Origin: JBCBJX01 sp038522735
GTDB lineage: Bacteria > Pseudomonadota > Alphaproteobacteria > Caulobacterales > Parvularculaceae
Assembly (NCBI GenBank): GCA_038522735.1
Contig: JBCBJX010000083.1
Span: 1-15,012, forward strand
Direction: 5' to 3'
Length of the DNA stretch: 15,012 nucleotides
A model generated the notes under the pieces. It saw only the letters and a program-made list of their open reading frames with translations. It was not told where the DNA came from and made no database searches. Below, piece by piece: positions 7,099 to 14,505 of the stretch; within the stretch, counting starts at the first letter, position 1, and every line of letters starts with the position of its first letter. Made by a program: the position numbers and the translations under genes.

Positions 7099-8307
7099 AT
7101 GTCGACGCCCCCCGTCTCCGCCCGCTCCGTACCGGGGCGCTTCGCTGCGATCTATGCGGCGCAGTTTCTTTTTCTCGGCGTGCAGCTGCCGTTTCTGACG
7201 GCGCTTCTCGACGACGCCGGCCTCTCGCCGACGGCGATCGGCGCCGTGATGGCGGGGGCCCTGATCGCCCGGCTTCTGTTCGGGCCGCCGCTCGCCGCCT
7301 TCGCCGATGCGAGCGGGCGAACCCGGCGGGTGCAGATGGGGCTCGGCGCCGGGGTTTGCGGCGGGGCCGCTCTCGTCGGCTGCGGCGCCTATCTCCTTCC
7401 CGGCGCCCCGGGCGGCGTCGTCGCCGGCGCCGGCGCCGTTCTCGCGCTCTTCGCCTTCGGGGTCGTCATTCCCATGACGGACGCGGCGGCGATCGCGGAA
7501 GAACAGGCGGGGCGGCTCCGCTACGGGCGCGTGCGCGCCGTCGGCTCGGCGGCGTTCATCTGCGCCAACCTTGGCGGCGGCTATCTGATCGCCCGGCTCG
7601 GCTTCGAGGCGGGTGTCTTCTGGCTCGTTCTGATGGGCGCGGGGATGGCGCTCGCGGCGAGCCGGCTGCCGCGGCGGGGCGAGAGCGCGACGCGGCCGAG
7701 CTCATTCGCCGCCGCCCGCGGTCTCCTTCGCAACCGGCCGTTCCTCCTTCTCGTTTTCGCCGCAGGGGCGGGACAGGCGGCGCACGCGACCTATTACGGG
7801 TTCTCCATCCTCCACTGGACGTCCCTCGGCTACGACGCGGCGACTGTCGGCGCGCTGTGGGCGACGGGGGTGATTGCGGAGATCGTTCTTCTCGCGAACG
7901 GGCGCCGGCTCATCGCTCGCTTCGCCCCGTCCGCGCTGATCGCGATCGGCGGCCTCGCCGCGAGCGGCCGATGGCTCGCAACCGGCCTGGAGCCGCCGCT
8001 CGCTGCGCTTTTCTGTCTCCAGACGCTCCATGCGCTGACGTTCGCGGCGGTGCATCTCGGCTCGGTGGAGGCGGCGGGCCGCCTCGCGCCCGACGCGCGG
8101 GCGACGGCGATGACGATCATCTCAACCTTCGGCGTCGGCGCGCTGACCGGGGCGGCGACCCTTGTCGCGGGCGCGCTGTTCGAGCAATCGGGCGCGTTCG
8201 CCGCCTACGCCCTCTGCGCGGGGCTCGGCGCGGTTGCGGCTCTCGCCGCGCTCGTCCTCATGCGGATGACGGTCCGCCCCAGAGCGCCGGCGGCGGCGCG
8301 CCCATGA
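7099..8307 (+). CDS. MFS transporter, HcaT (3-phenylpropionate permease)-like
   Basis: This is a 402-residue inner-membrane transporter with about twelve predicted helices. It resembles the MFS_1-like group that includes E. coli HcaT. The evidence is the N-terminal YAAQFLFLGVQLPFLTALL (19-37), the loop-2/3 motif ADASGRTRRVQ (69-79) and the hallmark RYGRVRAVGSAAFICA (141-156). The helices on the C-terminal side begin after the basic linker near residue 205 (LLRNRPFLLLVFAAGAG). Substrates in this group include aromatic acids and nucleosides, so the cargo here cannot be assigned. I chose the ATG at 7099 because the protein then begins MSTPPVSARSVPGRF just ahead of helix 1. The frame opens further upstream, but that part is arginine-rich and overlaps DUF423. 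No clear Shine-Dalgarno sequence precedes this ATG. The last 50 bases overlap the convergent epimerase gene. Confidence 0.88.
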   Translation: MSTPPVSARSVPGRFAAIYAAQFLFLGVQLPFLTALLDDAGLSPTAIGAVMAGALIARLLFGPPLAAFADASGRTRRVQMGLGAGVCGGAALVGCGAYLLPGAPGGVVAGAGAVLALFAFGVVIPMTDAAAIAEEQAGRLRYGRVRAVGSAAFICANLGGGYLIARLGFEAGVFWLVLMGAGMALAASRLPRRGESATRPSSFAAARGLLRNRPFLLLVFAAGAGQAAHATYYGFSILHWTSLGYDAATVGALWATGVIAEIVLLANGRRLIARFAPSALIAIGGLAASGRWLATGLEPPLAALFCLQTLHALTFAAVHLGSVEAAGRLAPDARATAMTIISTFGVGALTGAATLVAGALFEQSGAFAAYALCAGLGAVAALAALVLMRMTVRPRAPAAARP

Positions 8308-9256
8308 GCGTTCCCGCATAGGGGATAGGCGAAGCGTCGTCCTCAGCGAGAAGAAGGGGGCCGTCGAGATCGACGACCGCGGCTAGGGGCGCAAGATGCG
8401 CTGCGGGCGCCATGGCGAGGGACGAGCCGACCATGCAGCCGATCATGATCCGGAGGCCCGCCGCCTCGGTCGCCCGCGCCGCAGCGATCGCCCCGGTGAG
8501 GCCGCCCGTCTTGTCGAGCTTGATGTTGACGGCGTCGTAGAGCCCGGCGAGGCGCGGGATATCCTCAGCCGTATGGAAGCTTTCATCCGCACAGAGCGGA
8601 GCCGGCGATCTCACGTCCGCAAGCGCGGCGTCGGCGTCGGCCGGCAGGGGCTGCTCGATCATCGCGATACGCGCGACGTCGAGGCGCGCGAGGAGGTCAT
8701 CGAGGCCGGCCGCATCGAGCCCTTCGTTCGCGTCGAGGACGAAGCGCGCGCCGGGCGCCGCGTCCGAAGCCGCAGCGATCCGCTCCGCATCGAGGCCGTC
8801 GCCCGCGAGCTTCATTTTAAGGAGAGGCGCTTTCGCCGCCACCGCCGCTTCCCCGACAGCGTCCGGCGTATCAACGGAAAGGGTGTAGCAGGTGGTCGCC
8901 GGCTTCGGCGCCTGCAAGCCGGCGAGACGCCAGACCGGCGTTCCGCTCCGTCGCGCCTCCAGGTCCCAGAGGGCGCAGTCGAGGGCGTTGCGCGCCGCGC
9001 CGGGGGGGAGAAGAGACTGCAGTTCCTCCCGGCTTAAGCCCGCCTCGATCCGGAGGCGGAGACGTTCGATCTCCATTTCTGTCCGATCGAGGCTTTCGCC
9101 GTAGCGGGCGTAGGGAACGCACGCGCCGCGACCGCGGACGGCGTCCTCTTCAATCGTTGCGATAATCTGTTCGGCGACCGTCTTCGCGCCGCGGGCGATG
9201 CGGAAGGCGCCGCGGATCTTGTAGGCGCGGCGCTCGATCGTCAGCCGGCGCCTCAC
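8258..9256 (-). CDS. Dipeptide epimerase (L-Ala-D/L-Glu epimerase type), enolase superfamily
   Basis: This 332-residue enzyme has a muconate-lactonizing-type TIM barrel. The catalytic bases and metal ligands of dipeptide epimerases are all present. They are K147 and K149 in LLKMKLAG (the KxK pair), D175 in FVLDANEG, E201 in MIEQPLP, D224 in LCADES, and K246 in NIKLDKTGG, the opposing base. The D296-x-D298 pair in VVDLDGP matches the motif that holds the dipeptide ammonium group in Ala-Glu epimerases. The probable reaction is epimerisation of L-Ala-D-Glu from murein recycling, though this subgroup includes members with other dipeptide preferences. Its GTG start at 9256 overlaps the stop of the CHASE2 gene as GTGA, so translation is coupled to that large sensor gene. 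The 3' end overlaps the convergent MFS gene by 50 bases. Confidence 0.92.
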   Translation of the reverse strand: MRRRLTIERRAYKIRGAFRIARGAKTVAEQIIATIEEDAVRGRGACVPYARYGESLDRTEMEIERLRLRIEAGLSREELQSLLPPGAARNALDCALWDLEARRSGTPVWRLAGLQAPKPATTCYTLSVDTPDAVGEAAVAAKAPLLKMKLAGDGLDAERIAAASDAAPGARFVLDANEGLDAAGLDDLLARLDVARIAMIEQPLPADADAALADVRSPAPLCADESFHTAEDIPRLAGLYDAVNIKLDKTGGLTGAIAAARATEAAGLRIMIGCMVGSSLAMAPAAHLAPLAAVVDLDGPLLLAEDDASPIPYAGTLMGAPPPALWGGPSSA

Positions 9257-11469
9257 GCGGTGGCGGAGGCCTCGTCCTCCATCGCCGCGATGCGCCGGGC
9301 GTAGAGCTTGGTGAGGGCCGACGGCGTCGCCGGCAGCCGGTCGAGTTTTGCGAGCACTGAGCGGGCGGAGGCCGTATCGCCGCTTCGATAGGCGGCGAGG
9401 AGTTCCCGCTGGGCGTCGTCGACAGCGCGGTATTGCGGGCTCGCCTTGACGAACGGATTGCCGAGGAGGGCGTAGATCGGCGTTGGTGCGACCGTCTCGT
9501 CCGTCGCCAGAAGATCGACCTCGAGGAACGCGTACTGATGGTGTGTTTCTCGATAGACCGGCGCGTCGGCGATGATGGCGGGCCCGTAGAGCCGCGAGCG
9601 GGCGGCGAGGAGGCTCGCTTTCTCGACCGGCGCGCCGAGGACGGCGTAGCGCCGCCGTGCGCCGCGGCCGAGGGCGGTCGCGACCGCTTCGCCGCTTGAG
9701 AGGCCCACGGCGAGGCGGACCGGAGAGAACGCGACGCGGTCGATATCAGCGGCCTGTTCCAGATCGGCGTTGAGGCTGTCGAGGCTTTCGACGAGTTCGA
9801 GCGCCGTCGCGGTCGCCGACCCGATGTGGCCCTCGGTCTCAAGGGGTGCGTTCCAGTAGCCGTAGACGACGCCGCCCCGTCCGTACTCGACGGCGGCGCC
9901 CGCGGCGATAAGGCGGGCGCGGACGTGTTCGACAGCCGCAGCGATGCGGTCGGCGACCCGGCCCGGGTCTTCATCCTCGGCGCCCGTCGCAGCGGCGACG
10001 TCGCAGGCGGCGACGGTTACCGTCCGACGCGCAGGTGCGAGGAGGTCGCGGGCGCCGTCCCGGACGAGGGCGCTCATCGCCGCGTTCGGCAGGGCGCCCT
10101 GGAAGGGGCCCCGCACCTTGTCGTCCTCGATGGCGAGGCCGACGGCGCTCCAGAGCCCGACGGCGCTTGAAGCGGCGACGGCGGTGAAAAGCACCGGTGT
10201 CGGATCGATGAGAACGCCCGTCACCACGAATCCGGCGAAGGAGCCCGCGAGCGCCATGGTCGCCCCGCCGACTGCTCCTGCGACGGCGAAGCGGGCCGAG
10301 CGCTGGGCCATGAAGACGGCGGCGACGCCGAAAAGAAGAACCGCCGCCGCTTCCGCCGCCGCCGCCCAGCGCGGGCGCGCCGCGCTGCGGCCTTCGACGA
10401 TCTGATCGGCCATCAGGGCGGTGAACTGTGCGGGCGGAAGATCGCCGCGGACGGTCATGTACGGCGTCGCCACCGCGCTCGCTCCGATGATGGCGACGCG
10501 GCCGGAAAGCGACGGCGCGCGATCGGCCGCCTCAAGGAACCGCCAGGCGGGCTCGGCGCGCACCTCCATATCGCGCGGCGGCGAGAAACGCAGGGTTCCG
10601 TCCGCATTCAGACGAACTGGCGCGTCGCCGAGGACGAGCGTCGTGATCGCACGCCCCGGCCCGCGCATGGCGCTCGGATCGACGGCGACGATCGCGGTCT
10701 CGCCGCTCGCGAGGCGCGCGGCGGCGAGGGCGGTGGAGGCGAGGGGCGCGCCGGCGTTCTCATAAAGAACCGGCTGGCGGCGGACGAGGCGGTCCCGGTC
10801 GAGAGCAGGCGTCAGAACGGAAAGCTCGGTCGCCTCCACGATCGCGTCCGGCAACAGGCGCGGCGCCCGGGCGGGCGGCAGGGCGAGGCGTTCGGCGCGG
10901 GTCGAAGCGACGGTGAGCCAGCCGCTGCGGGCGGGGTCCGCAGGCCGCTGGTCGGCGACGGCGAGATCGCGCCGCGCGGCGAGGGGGGCGATCGCCTGCG
11001 TCCCGTCAACCGTCGAGAGCGCCGTCGCATAGACGGCGTCGAAGCTTTCAAGACCCGAGAGCGCGGCGACGATTTCGGACGGCGCAGCGTCTGAGAGGGC
11101 GGTGCGGGCGAGGACGTCTGGCGACAGGGGATCCGGTCCGTCGAGCGGGATCGCCGAGACGACGCCCTCGGCGCCGGCGGCGTCCAGCGCCTCGATCAGA
11201 CGGGCGAGGCGGGCGCGGGGCCACGGCCAAGGGCCGAGGCGGGCGAGGCTCGTTTCATCGATATCGACGATGACGAACGCGTCTCCGGCGGCGTCGGCCG
11301 ACGGGGCGAGGCGGTCGAAGACGTCGAAGGTCTGGTCCCGGAACCCGCCGCCTCCATGGTCGGGCGCGGAAAGGACAAGGGCCGCGACAGCGATCACGAG
11401 GATCAGCGGGCCGGCGGTCAGCCAACGGCGGGCTGCGGACTTGCGGACTTCAAAACTACGGGCGGACAT
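9253..11469 (-). CDS. CHASE2 sensor with degenerate class III adenylate cyclase-like domain
   Basis: This is a 738-residue membrane signalling protein. One helix (about 17-35) leads to a periplasmic CHASE2 domain (about 44-365; FRDQTFDVFDRLAP, FVIVDIDETSLARLGPWPW, then VAIIGASAVATPYMTV). Three helices follow (about 370-387, 394-417, 419-445), then a cytoplasmic cyclase-homology domain (about 480-670) and a helical tail (about 680-738). In the cyclase domain the first metal aspartate is kept (D490 in VTVAACDVAAAT). The second is replaced: RGGVVYGYWNAP at 531-542 aligns with the usual GDxVMxxFGAP and has G533. In YAVLGAPVEKASLL (608-621) the purine-recognition Asp, transition-state Asn and Arg positions read A613, E616 and L620. 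I infer little or no cyclase activity and perhaps a regulatory or nucleotide-binding role. The ATG at 11469 lacks a strong Shine-Dalgarno sequence. It is cotranscribed with the epimerase and divergent from the lipid-transport operon. Confidence 0.87.
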   Translation of the reverse strand: MSARSFEVRKSAARRWLTAGPLILVIAVAALVLSAPDHGGGGFRDQTFDVFDRLAPSADAAGDAFVIVDIDETSLARLGPWPWPRARLARLIEALDAAGAEGVVSAIPLDGPDPLSPDVLARTALSDAAPSEIVAALSGLESFDAVYATALSTVDGTQAIAPLAARRDLAVADQRPADPARSGWLTVASTRAERLALPPARAPRLLPDAIVEATELSVLTPALDRDRLVRRQPVLYENAGAPLASTALAAARLASGETAIVAVDPSAMRGPGRAITTLVLGDAPVRLNADGTLRFSPPRDMEVRAEPAWRFLEAADRAPSLSGRVAIIGASAVATPYMTVRGDLPPAQFTALMADQIVEGRSAARPRWAAAAEAAAVLLFGVAAVFMAQRSARFAVAGAVGGATMALAGSFAGFVVTGVLIDPTPVLFTAVAASSAVGLWSAVGLAIEDDKVRGPFQGALPNAAMSALVRDGARDLLAPARRTVTVAACDVAAATGAEDEDPGRVADRIAAAVEHVRARLIAAGAAVEYGRGGVVYGYWNAPLETEGHIGSATATALELVESLDSLNADLEQAADIDRVAFSPVRLAVGLSSGEAVATALGRGARRRYAVLGAPVEKASLLAARSRLYGPAIIADAPVYRETHHQYAFLEVDLLATDETVAPTPIYALLGNPFVKASPQYRAVDDAQRELLAAYRSGDTASARSVLAKLDRLPATPSALTKLYARRIAAMEDEASATA

Positions 11470-11661
11470 GGCTCAAACGACGTTCCCATCCACCGGCTTT
11501 ATGAGACCTTAGGGCGCTGCGGCGTAGTTCTTGCTGCAAACGCGCCCGCGGGCGTCATGGTTGCCGAAAGGTTAGCGACGCTCGAACAGGGAGCAATCTT
11601 CGGGCCGAATTGGGGACGGCGGGCGTCGAACCGCACAAAGAACGGGAGGAACGACGAGCCG
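11470..11661. other. Divergent intergenic region, the largest non-coding gap
   Basis: These 192 bases separate the CHASE2 gene from the MlaE operon and must hold the promoters of both, or at least of the operon. I see no convincing -35/-10 pair in either direction; TTGCTG at 11531 and TTGCCG at 11561 have no fitting -10 at normal spacing. No inverted repeat long enough to suggest an operator was noticed. In-frame codons upstream of the chosen mlaE start occupy part of the region but have no family similarity. Confidence 0.4.
11644..11650 (+). promoter_or_regulatory. Probable ribosome binding site of the MlaE-like gene
   Basis: GGGAGGA, 11 bases before the ATG at 11662. The spacing is longer than ideal, but this is the best site near the point where the STAS domain homology should begin. 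Confidence 0.45.
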
Positions 11662-12807
11662 ATGGCGGAGACCGTGCGGGACGCGCGATTCGAGGTCGAC
11701 GAGACCGCGACCGGCGACATGCGCCTCAGCGTGTTCGGCGACTGGGTCCTCGCCTCCGTCGGCAAAATCGACGCGGGGCTCCGCGACGTCGCCGAGCGCT
11801 CCCTCGACCGGCAGATGATCATCGACCTCGCCGGCGTCGAGCGCATCGACACGGCGGGGGCCTTCGTTCTGCAGCGGACGATGCAGGCCTGCGGCGGTCG
11901 CACGGACGTCTCCCAGTTCCAGAACATACCGGCGGGGGCCGATCTGCTGCTCAGCCGCGTCGGCCGCTCCATGTCGCCCTGCGACATCGAACCGAGGCCG
12001 GTCAACGCGTTCGTTTTGATGCTCAACCGACTCGGGATGGGGGCGGAAGACGCGTATTTGAACGCTGCGCGTTTTTTCACCTTCGTCAGTCTCGTTTTCG
12101 GCGCGCTCGGGCGTCTCGCTCTCGACCCGCGCCGGCTGCGCGTCGTCTCGACAGTTCATCACATGGAAGAGGCGGGGCTCAACGCCGTTCCGATCGTCGG
12201 ACTGATGTCGTTCATGATCGGGGCGGTGGTCGCCTTCATGGGCGCGCGCATCCTGTCCCAATTCGGCGCGGAGGTGCTGACGGTTGAACTCGTCGGCATC
12301 GCCGTCCTGCGTGAATTCGCGGTTCTCCTGACGGCGATCCTGATCGCTGGGCGCTCAGGCTCGGCCTTCACCGCCGCCATCGGGTCGATGAAGCTGCGCG
12401 AAGAAATCGACGCCATGCGCACCCTCGGCCTCGACCCCAACGAAGTCCTCATCCTGCCGCGGGTGCTGGCGCTGGTGACCATGACGCCGCTTCTCGTTTT
12501 CGTCGCGATGCTACTCGGCCTGACGGGCGGGCTTCTCGTCATCTGGTTCGCCCTCGACGTCTCGCCGAGCCTGTTCCTCTCGCGGACGCAGGACGTGGTC
12601 GTCCTCTCCCATTTCTGGGTCGGGATCATCAAAGCGCCGGTGTTCGCCTTCGCGATCGCCGTCATCGGCTGCCATCAGGGGTTCCTTGTTTCCGGCAGCG
12701 CCGAAAGCCTCGGCCAGCGCACGACCCTCGCGGTCGTTCAGTCGATCTTCACGGTGATCCTCCTTGATGCGGTCTTCGCCATGATCTTTTTGGAGCTCGG
12801 CGTATGA
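11662..12807 (+). CDS. mlaE: MCE-type lipid ABC transporter permease with fused N-terminal STAS domain (MlaE-like)
   Basis: This is the inner-membrane permease subunit of a phospholipid/MCE transport system, 381 residues. Residues about 18-105 form a STAS domain, the role played by the separate MlaB protein in E. coli; DLAGVERIDTAGAFVLQRT (55-73) is the diagnostic block, with T64 at the Ser/Thr position of the D-S/T-x-G motif. Residues about 135-381 are the MlaE permease with about five or six helices. It includes the amphipathic entry segment near FFTFVSLVFGALG, LREFAVLLTAILIAGRSGSAF (216-236) and the coupling motif REEIDAMRTLGLDP (246-259) that contacts the ATPase. I start at the ATG at 11662 because it directly precedes the STAS domain and has GGGAGGA upstream; an in-frame ATG near 11557 has no support. 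Its stop overlaps the ATPase start as ATGA. STAS-fused permeases are known from other proteobacteria and plant TGD1 relatives lack this domain, so the fusion itself is not new. Confidence 0.93.
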   Translation: MAETVRDARFEVDETATGDMRLSVFGDWVLASVGKIDAGLRDVAERSLDRQMIIDLAGVERIDTAGAFVLQRTMQACGGRTDVSQFQNIPAGADLLLSRVGRSMSPCDIEPRPVNAFVLMLNRLGMGAEDAYLNAARFFTFVSLVFGALGRLALDPRRLRVVSTVHHMEEAGLNAVPIVGLMSFMIGAVVAFMGARILSQFGAEVLTVELVGIAVLREFAVLLTAILIAGRSGSAFTAAIGSMKLREEIDAMRTLGLDPNEVLILPRVLALVTMTPLLVFVAMLLGLTGGLLVIWFALDVSPSLFLSRTQDVVVLSHFWVGIIKAPVFAFAIAVIGCHQGFLVSGSAESLGQRTTLAVVQSIFTVILLDAVFAMIFLELGV

Positions 12808-13577
12808 GCGCGCCGGCGATCGAGATCCGGGGTTTGAAGAACGCCTTTGGCCCGCAGGTGATCCATGAGAACCTCGACCTCGCCATCGAACGGGGCGAGG
12901 TCGTCGGGATCGTCGGCGGCTCGGGAACCGGAAAATCGGTTCTGTTACGGACGATCGTCGGGCTCAACCAGCGCACGGCGGGGTCGGTTAAAGTGTTCGG
13001 AGAGGATCCGGACGAACTCGACGGCGCCGCCCGCTCCGCGCTGGAGCGCCGCTGGGGCGTCCTCTTTCAGGACGGAGCCCTCTTTTCCTCCCTCACCGTC
13101 GCCCAGAACGTGATGGCGCCCATGCGCGAGCATCTGCGGCTGCCGCGGGCGCTGATGGACGACGTCGCTGGTCTTAAGATCGCCATGGCGGGCCTCCCGC
13201 CCGACGCCGGCGCGAAGTATCCCTCCGAGCTCTCCGGCGGCATGCGCAAGCGTGCGGCGCTCGCGCGGGCCCTCGCCCTCGACCCGGAACTCATTTTTCT
13301 CGACGAGCCGACCGCAGGGCTCGACCCCATCGGGGCGGCGGCCTTCGACCAGCTCATTCTCGATCTGAAGCAGTCCCTCGGGCTCACCGTCTTCATGGTC
13401 ACGCACGATCTCGACAGCCTGCATACGGCCTGTGATCGCATCGCCGTGCTGGCGGAGAAGCGTGTGATCGCCATCGGGCCGCTCGATAAAGTAGCGCAGA
13501 CGGATCATCCGTGGATCCGGGAGTATTTCAGCGGACCGCGCGGGCGCCTCGCCGCCCAAGCCCAGGCCGCGCAGTAG
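12804..13577 (+). CDS. mlaF: MCE-type lipid ABC transporter ATP-binding protein (MlaF-like)
   Basis: This is the cytoplasmic ATPase that powers the MlaE permease, 257 residues, full length for MlaF. The motifs occur in order: Walker A GGSGTGKS (38-45), Q-loop Q89 in LFQDGALFSSLTVAQNV, signature LSGGMRKRAALARAL (143-157), Walker B LIFLDEPTAGLDP (163-175) and switch histidine H201 in MVTHDLDSL. The GALFSSLTV sequence after the Q-loop and the GGM signature are typical of the MlaF/TGD3 group rather than of amino-acid ABC ATPases. The C-terminal extension WIREYFSGPRGR (237-248) fits MlaF, where the tail wraps around the partner ATPase. All catalytic residues are present. The start is an ATGA overlap with mlaE, so translation is coupled. 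Confidence 0.96.
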   Translation: MSAPAIEIRGLKNAFGPQVIHENLDLAIERGEVVGIVGGSGTGKSVLLRTIVGLNQRTAGSVKVFGEDPDELDGAARSALERRWGVLFQDGALFSSLTVAQNVMAPMREHLRLPRALMDDVAGLKIAMAGLPPDAGAKYPSELSGGMRKRAALARALALDPELIFLDEPTAGLDPIGAAAFDQLILDLKQSLGLTVFMVTHDLDSLHTACDRIAVLAEKRVIAIGPLDKVAQTDHPWIREYFSGPRGRLAAQAQAAQ

Positions 13578-13585
13578 GGAGGGGG
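13577..13585 (+). promoter_or_regulatory. Ribosome binding site of the MlaD-like gene
   Basis: GGGAGGGGG, beginning in the last base of the mlaF stop codon and ending two bases before the ATG at 13588. The GGAGG core is about five bases from the start. It implies separate but efficient initiation within the operon. Confidence 0.65.
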
Positions 13586-13587
13586 CC

Positions 13588-14505
13588 ATGGAGACGAGAG
13601 CTCATTACGTCCTGATCGGAACGTTCGTCCTTGTCGCGACAGTTGCGGCGGCGGCGTTCGTTCTCTGGCTCGGCCAGGTCGAACGCGAATTCGATCGCTA
13701 TCGGGTGGTGTTCGACGATCGCGTGTCCGGCCTTTCGACGGGCGCCGCGGTGCAGTTCAACGGCATTCAGGTCGGCGAGGTGAACAACCTTCGTCTCGAC
13801 CGGGACAACCCCAACCGCGTGCTCGCCGATATCCGGGTCAGCAAGGACACGCCGATCAAGCCGGAGACGAGAGCCTCGCTCGAAGTCGTCGGCGTCACCG
13901 GCCTCGCGATCATCCAGTTCGAGGGCGGGGAGCCCGCGTCGCCGCTTCTCAAAGACTCCGTGGACGGCCTGCCCGTCATTTTCGCCGACGAAAGCGAGAT
14001 CCAGGTCTTCATCGATACGAGCGAGGACATTCTGACCGCGATCAACGAGGTCCTGTCGGCGCAGAACCGGGAGAACATCTCCGCCATCATCGCGAACATG
14101 CGGGCTCTGACGAGCACCGCAGCCATGCGCTCGGACGATCTCGGCGCGGCGATCGACAGCCTGACGGCGACCGCCGCGCGGCTTTCAACGGCCGCTGAAA
14201 GCCTTGAAAGCGCTGCGACGGCCGCCGAAACGGTTCTCACGGGAGAAGGCGCGGCCGCGGTCGCCGAAGCGCGCCTTGCGTCAGCGGAGGTAAAGGCGCT
14301 CGCCGCCTCGCTCAACGCCCTCGTTGAAAACAACAGCGCCGCGATCGCCGCCTTTTCGCAGGACGGGCTCGGCCAGGCCGCCCCGGCGCTCGCGGAAGCG
14401 CGGGACGTGATGGCCGCTCTTGACCGGCTTCTTGCAGAGATCGAGCGCGATCCCTCCAGTTTCTTTTTCGGCGAAACGCGCCCGACCGACGGAGACCGCA
14501 GATGA
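13588..14505 (+). CDS. mlaD: MCE domain protein (MlaD-like) with long helical C-terminal region
   Basis: This is the periplasmic lipid-binding subunit, 305 residues. A single N-terminal membrane anchor (about 7-29, YVLIGTFVLVATVAAAAFVL) is followed by one MCE domain (about 37-115), with VVFDDRVSGLSTGAAVQFNG (40-59), VGEVNNLRLD (62-71) and the loop SLEVVGVTGLAIIQF (97-111) that in MlaD rings lines the central pore. Residues about 136-290 are Ala-rich and predicted helical, containing an NAL/SAA-type heptad-like pattern, and end with ERDPSSFFFGE (286-296), a tail seen in longer MCE proteins. E. coli MlaD has about 183 residues, so the roughly 120 additional residues probably extend the hexamer into a tube or coiled-coil stalk across the periplasm, as in PqiB and mycobacterial Mce proteins. 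The stop overlaps the downstream lipoprotein start as ATGA. Confidence 0.94.
   Translation: METRAHYVLIGTFVLVATVAAAAFVLWLGQVEREFDRYRVVFDDRVSGLSTGAAVQFNGIQVGEVNNLRLDRDNPNRVLADIRVSKDTPIKPETRASLEVVGVTGLAIIQFEGGEPASPLLKDSVDGLPVIFADESEIQVFIDTSEDILTAINEVLSAQNRENISAIIANMRALTSTAAMRSDDLGAAIDSLTATAARLSTAAESLESAATAAETVLTGEGAAAVAEARLASAEVKALAASLNALVENNSAAIAAFSQDGLGQAAPALAEARDVMAALDRLLAEIERDPSSFFFGETRPTDGDRR

Noticed and set aside
7421..7440. Tandem GGCGCC-type repeat inside the MFS gene
   Set aside because: It is only a few units of Ala/Gly codons in a transmembrane segment, consistent with base composition.
7356..8321. Open frame of 321 codons in another + frame inside the MFS gene
   Set aside because: The product is almost entirely Arg/Gly/Ala, typical of a shifted frame in GC-rich coding sequence; the MFS frame has clear membrane helices and family motifs.
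11531..11589. Sigma-70-like promoter for the lipid transport operon (TTGCTG or TTGCCG boxes)
   Set aside because: No acceptable -10 hexamer occurs 16-18 bases downstream of either box.
11572..12261. Open frames on the - strand across the divergent region and mlaE
   Set aside because: They lie opposite the STAS-MlaE gene; composition is antisense-like and no start signal or family similarity is visible.
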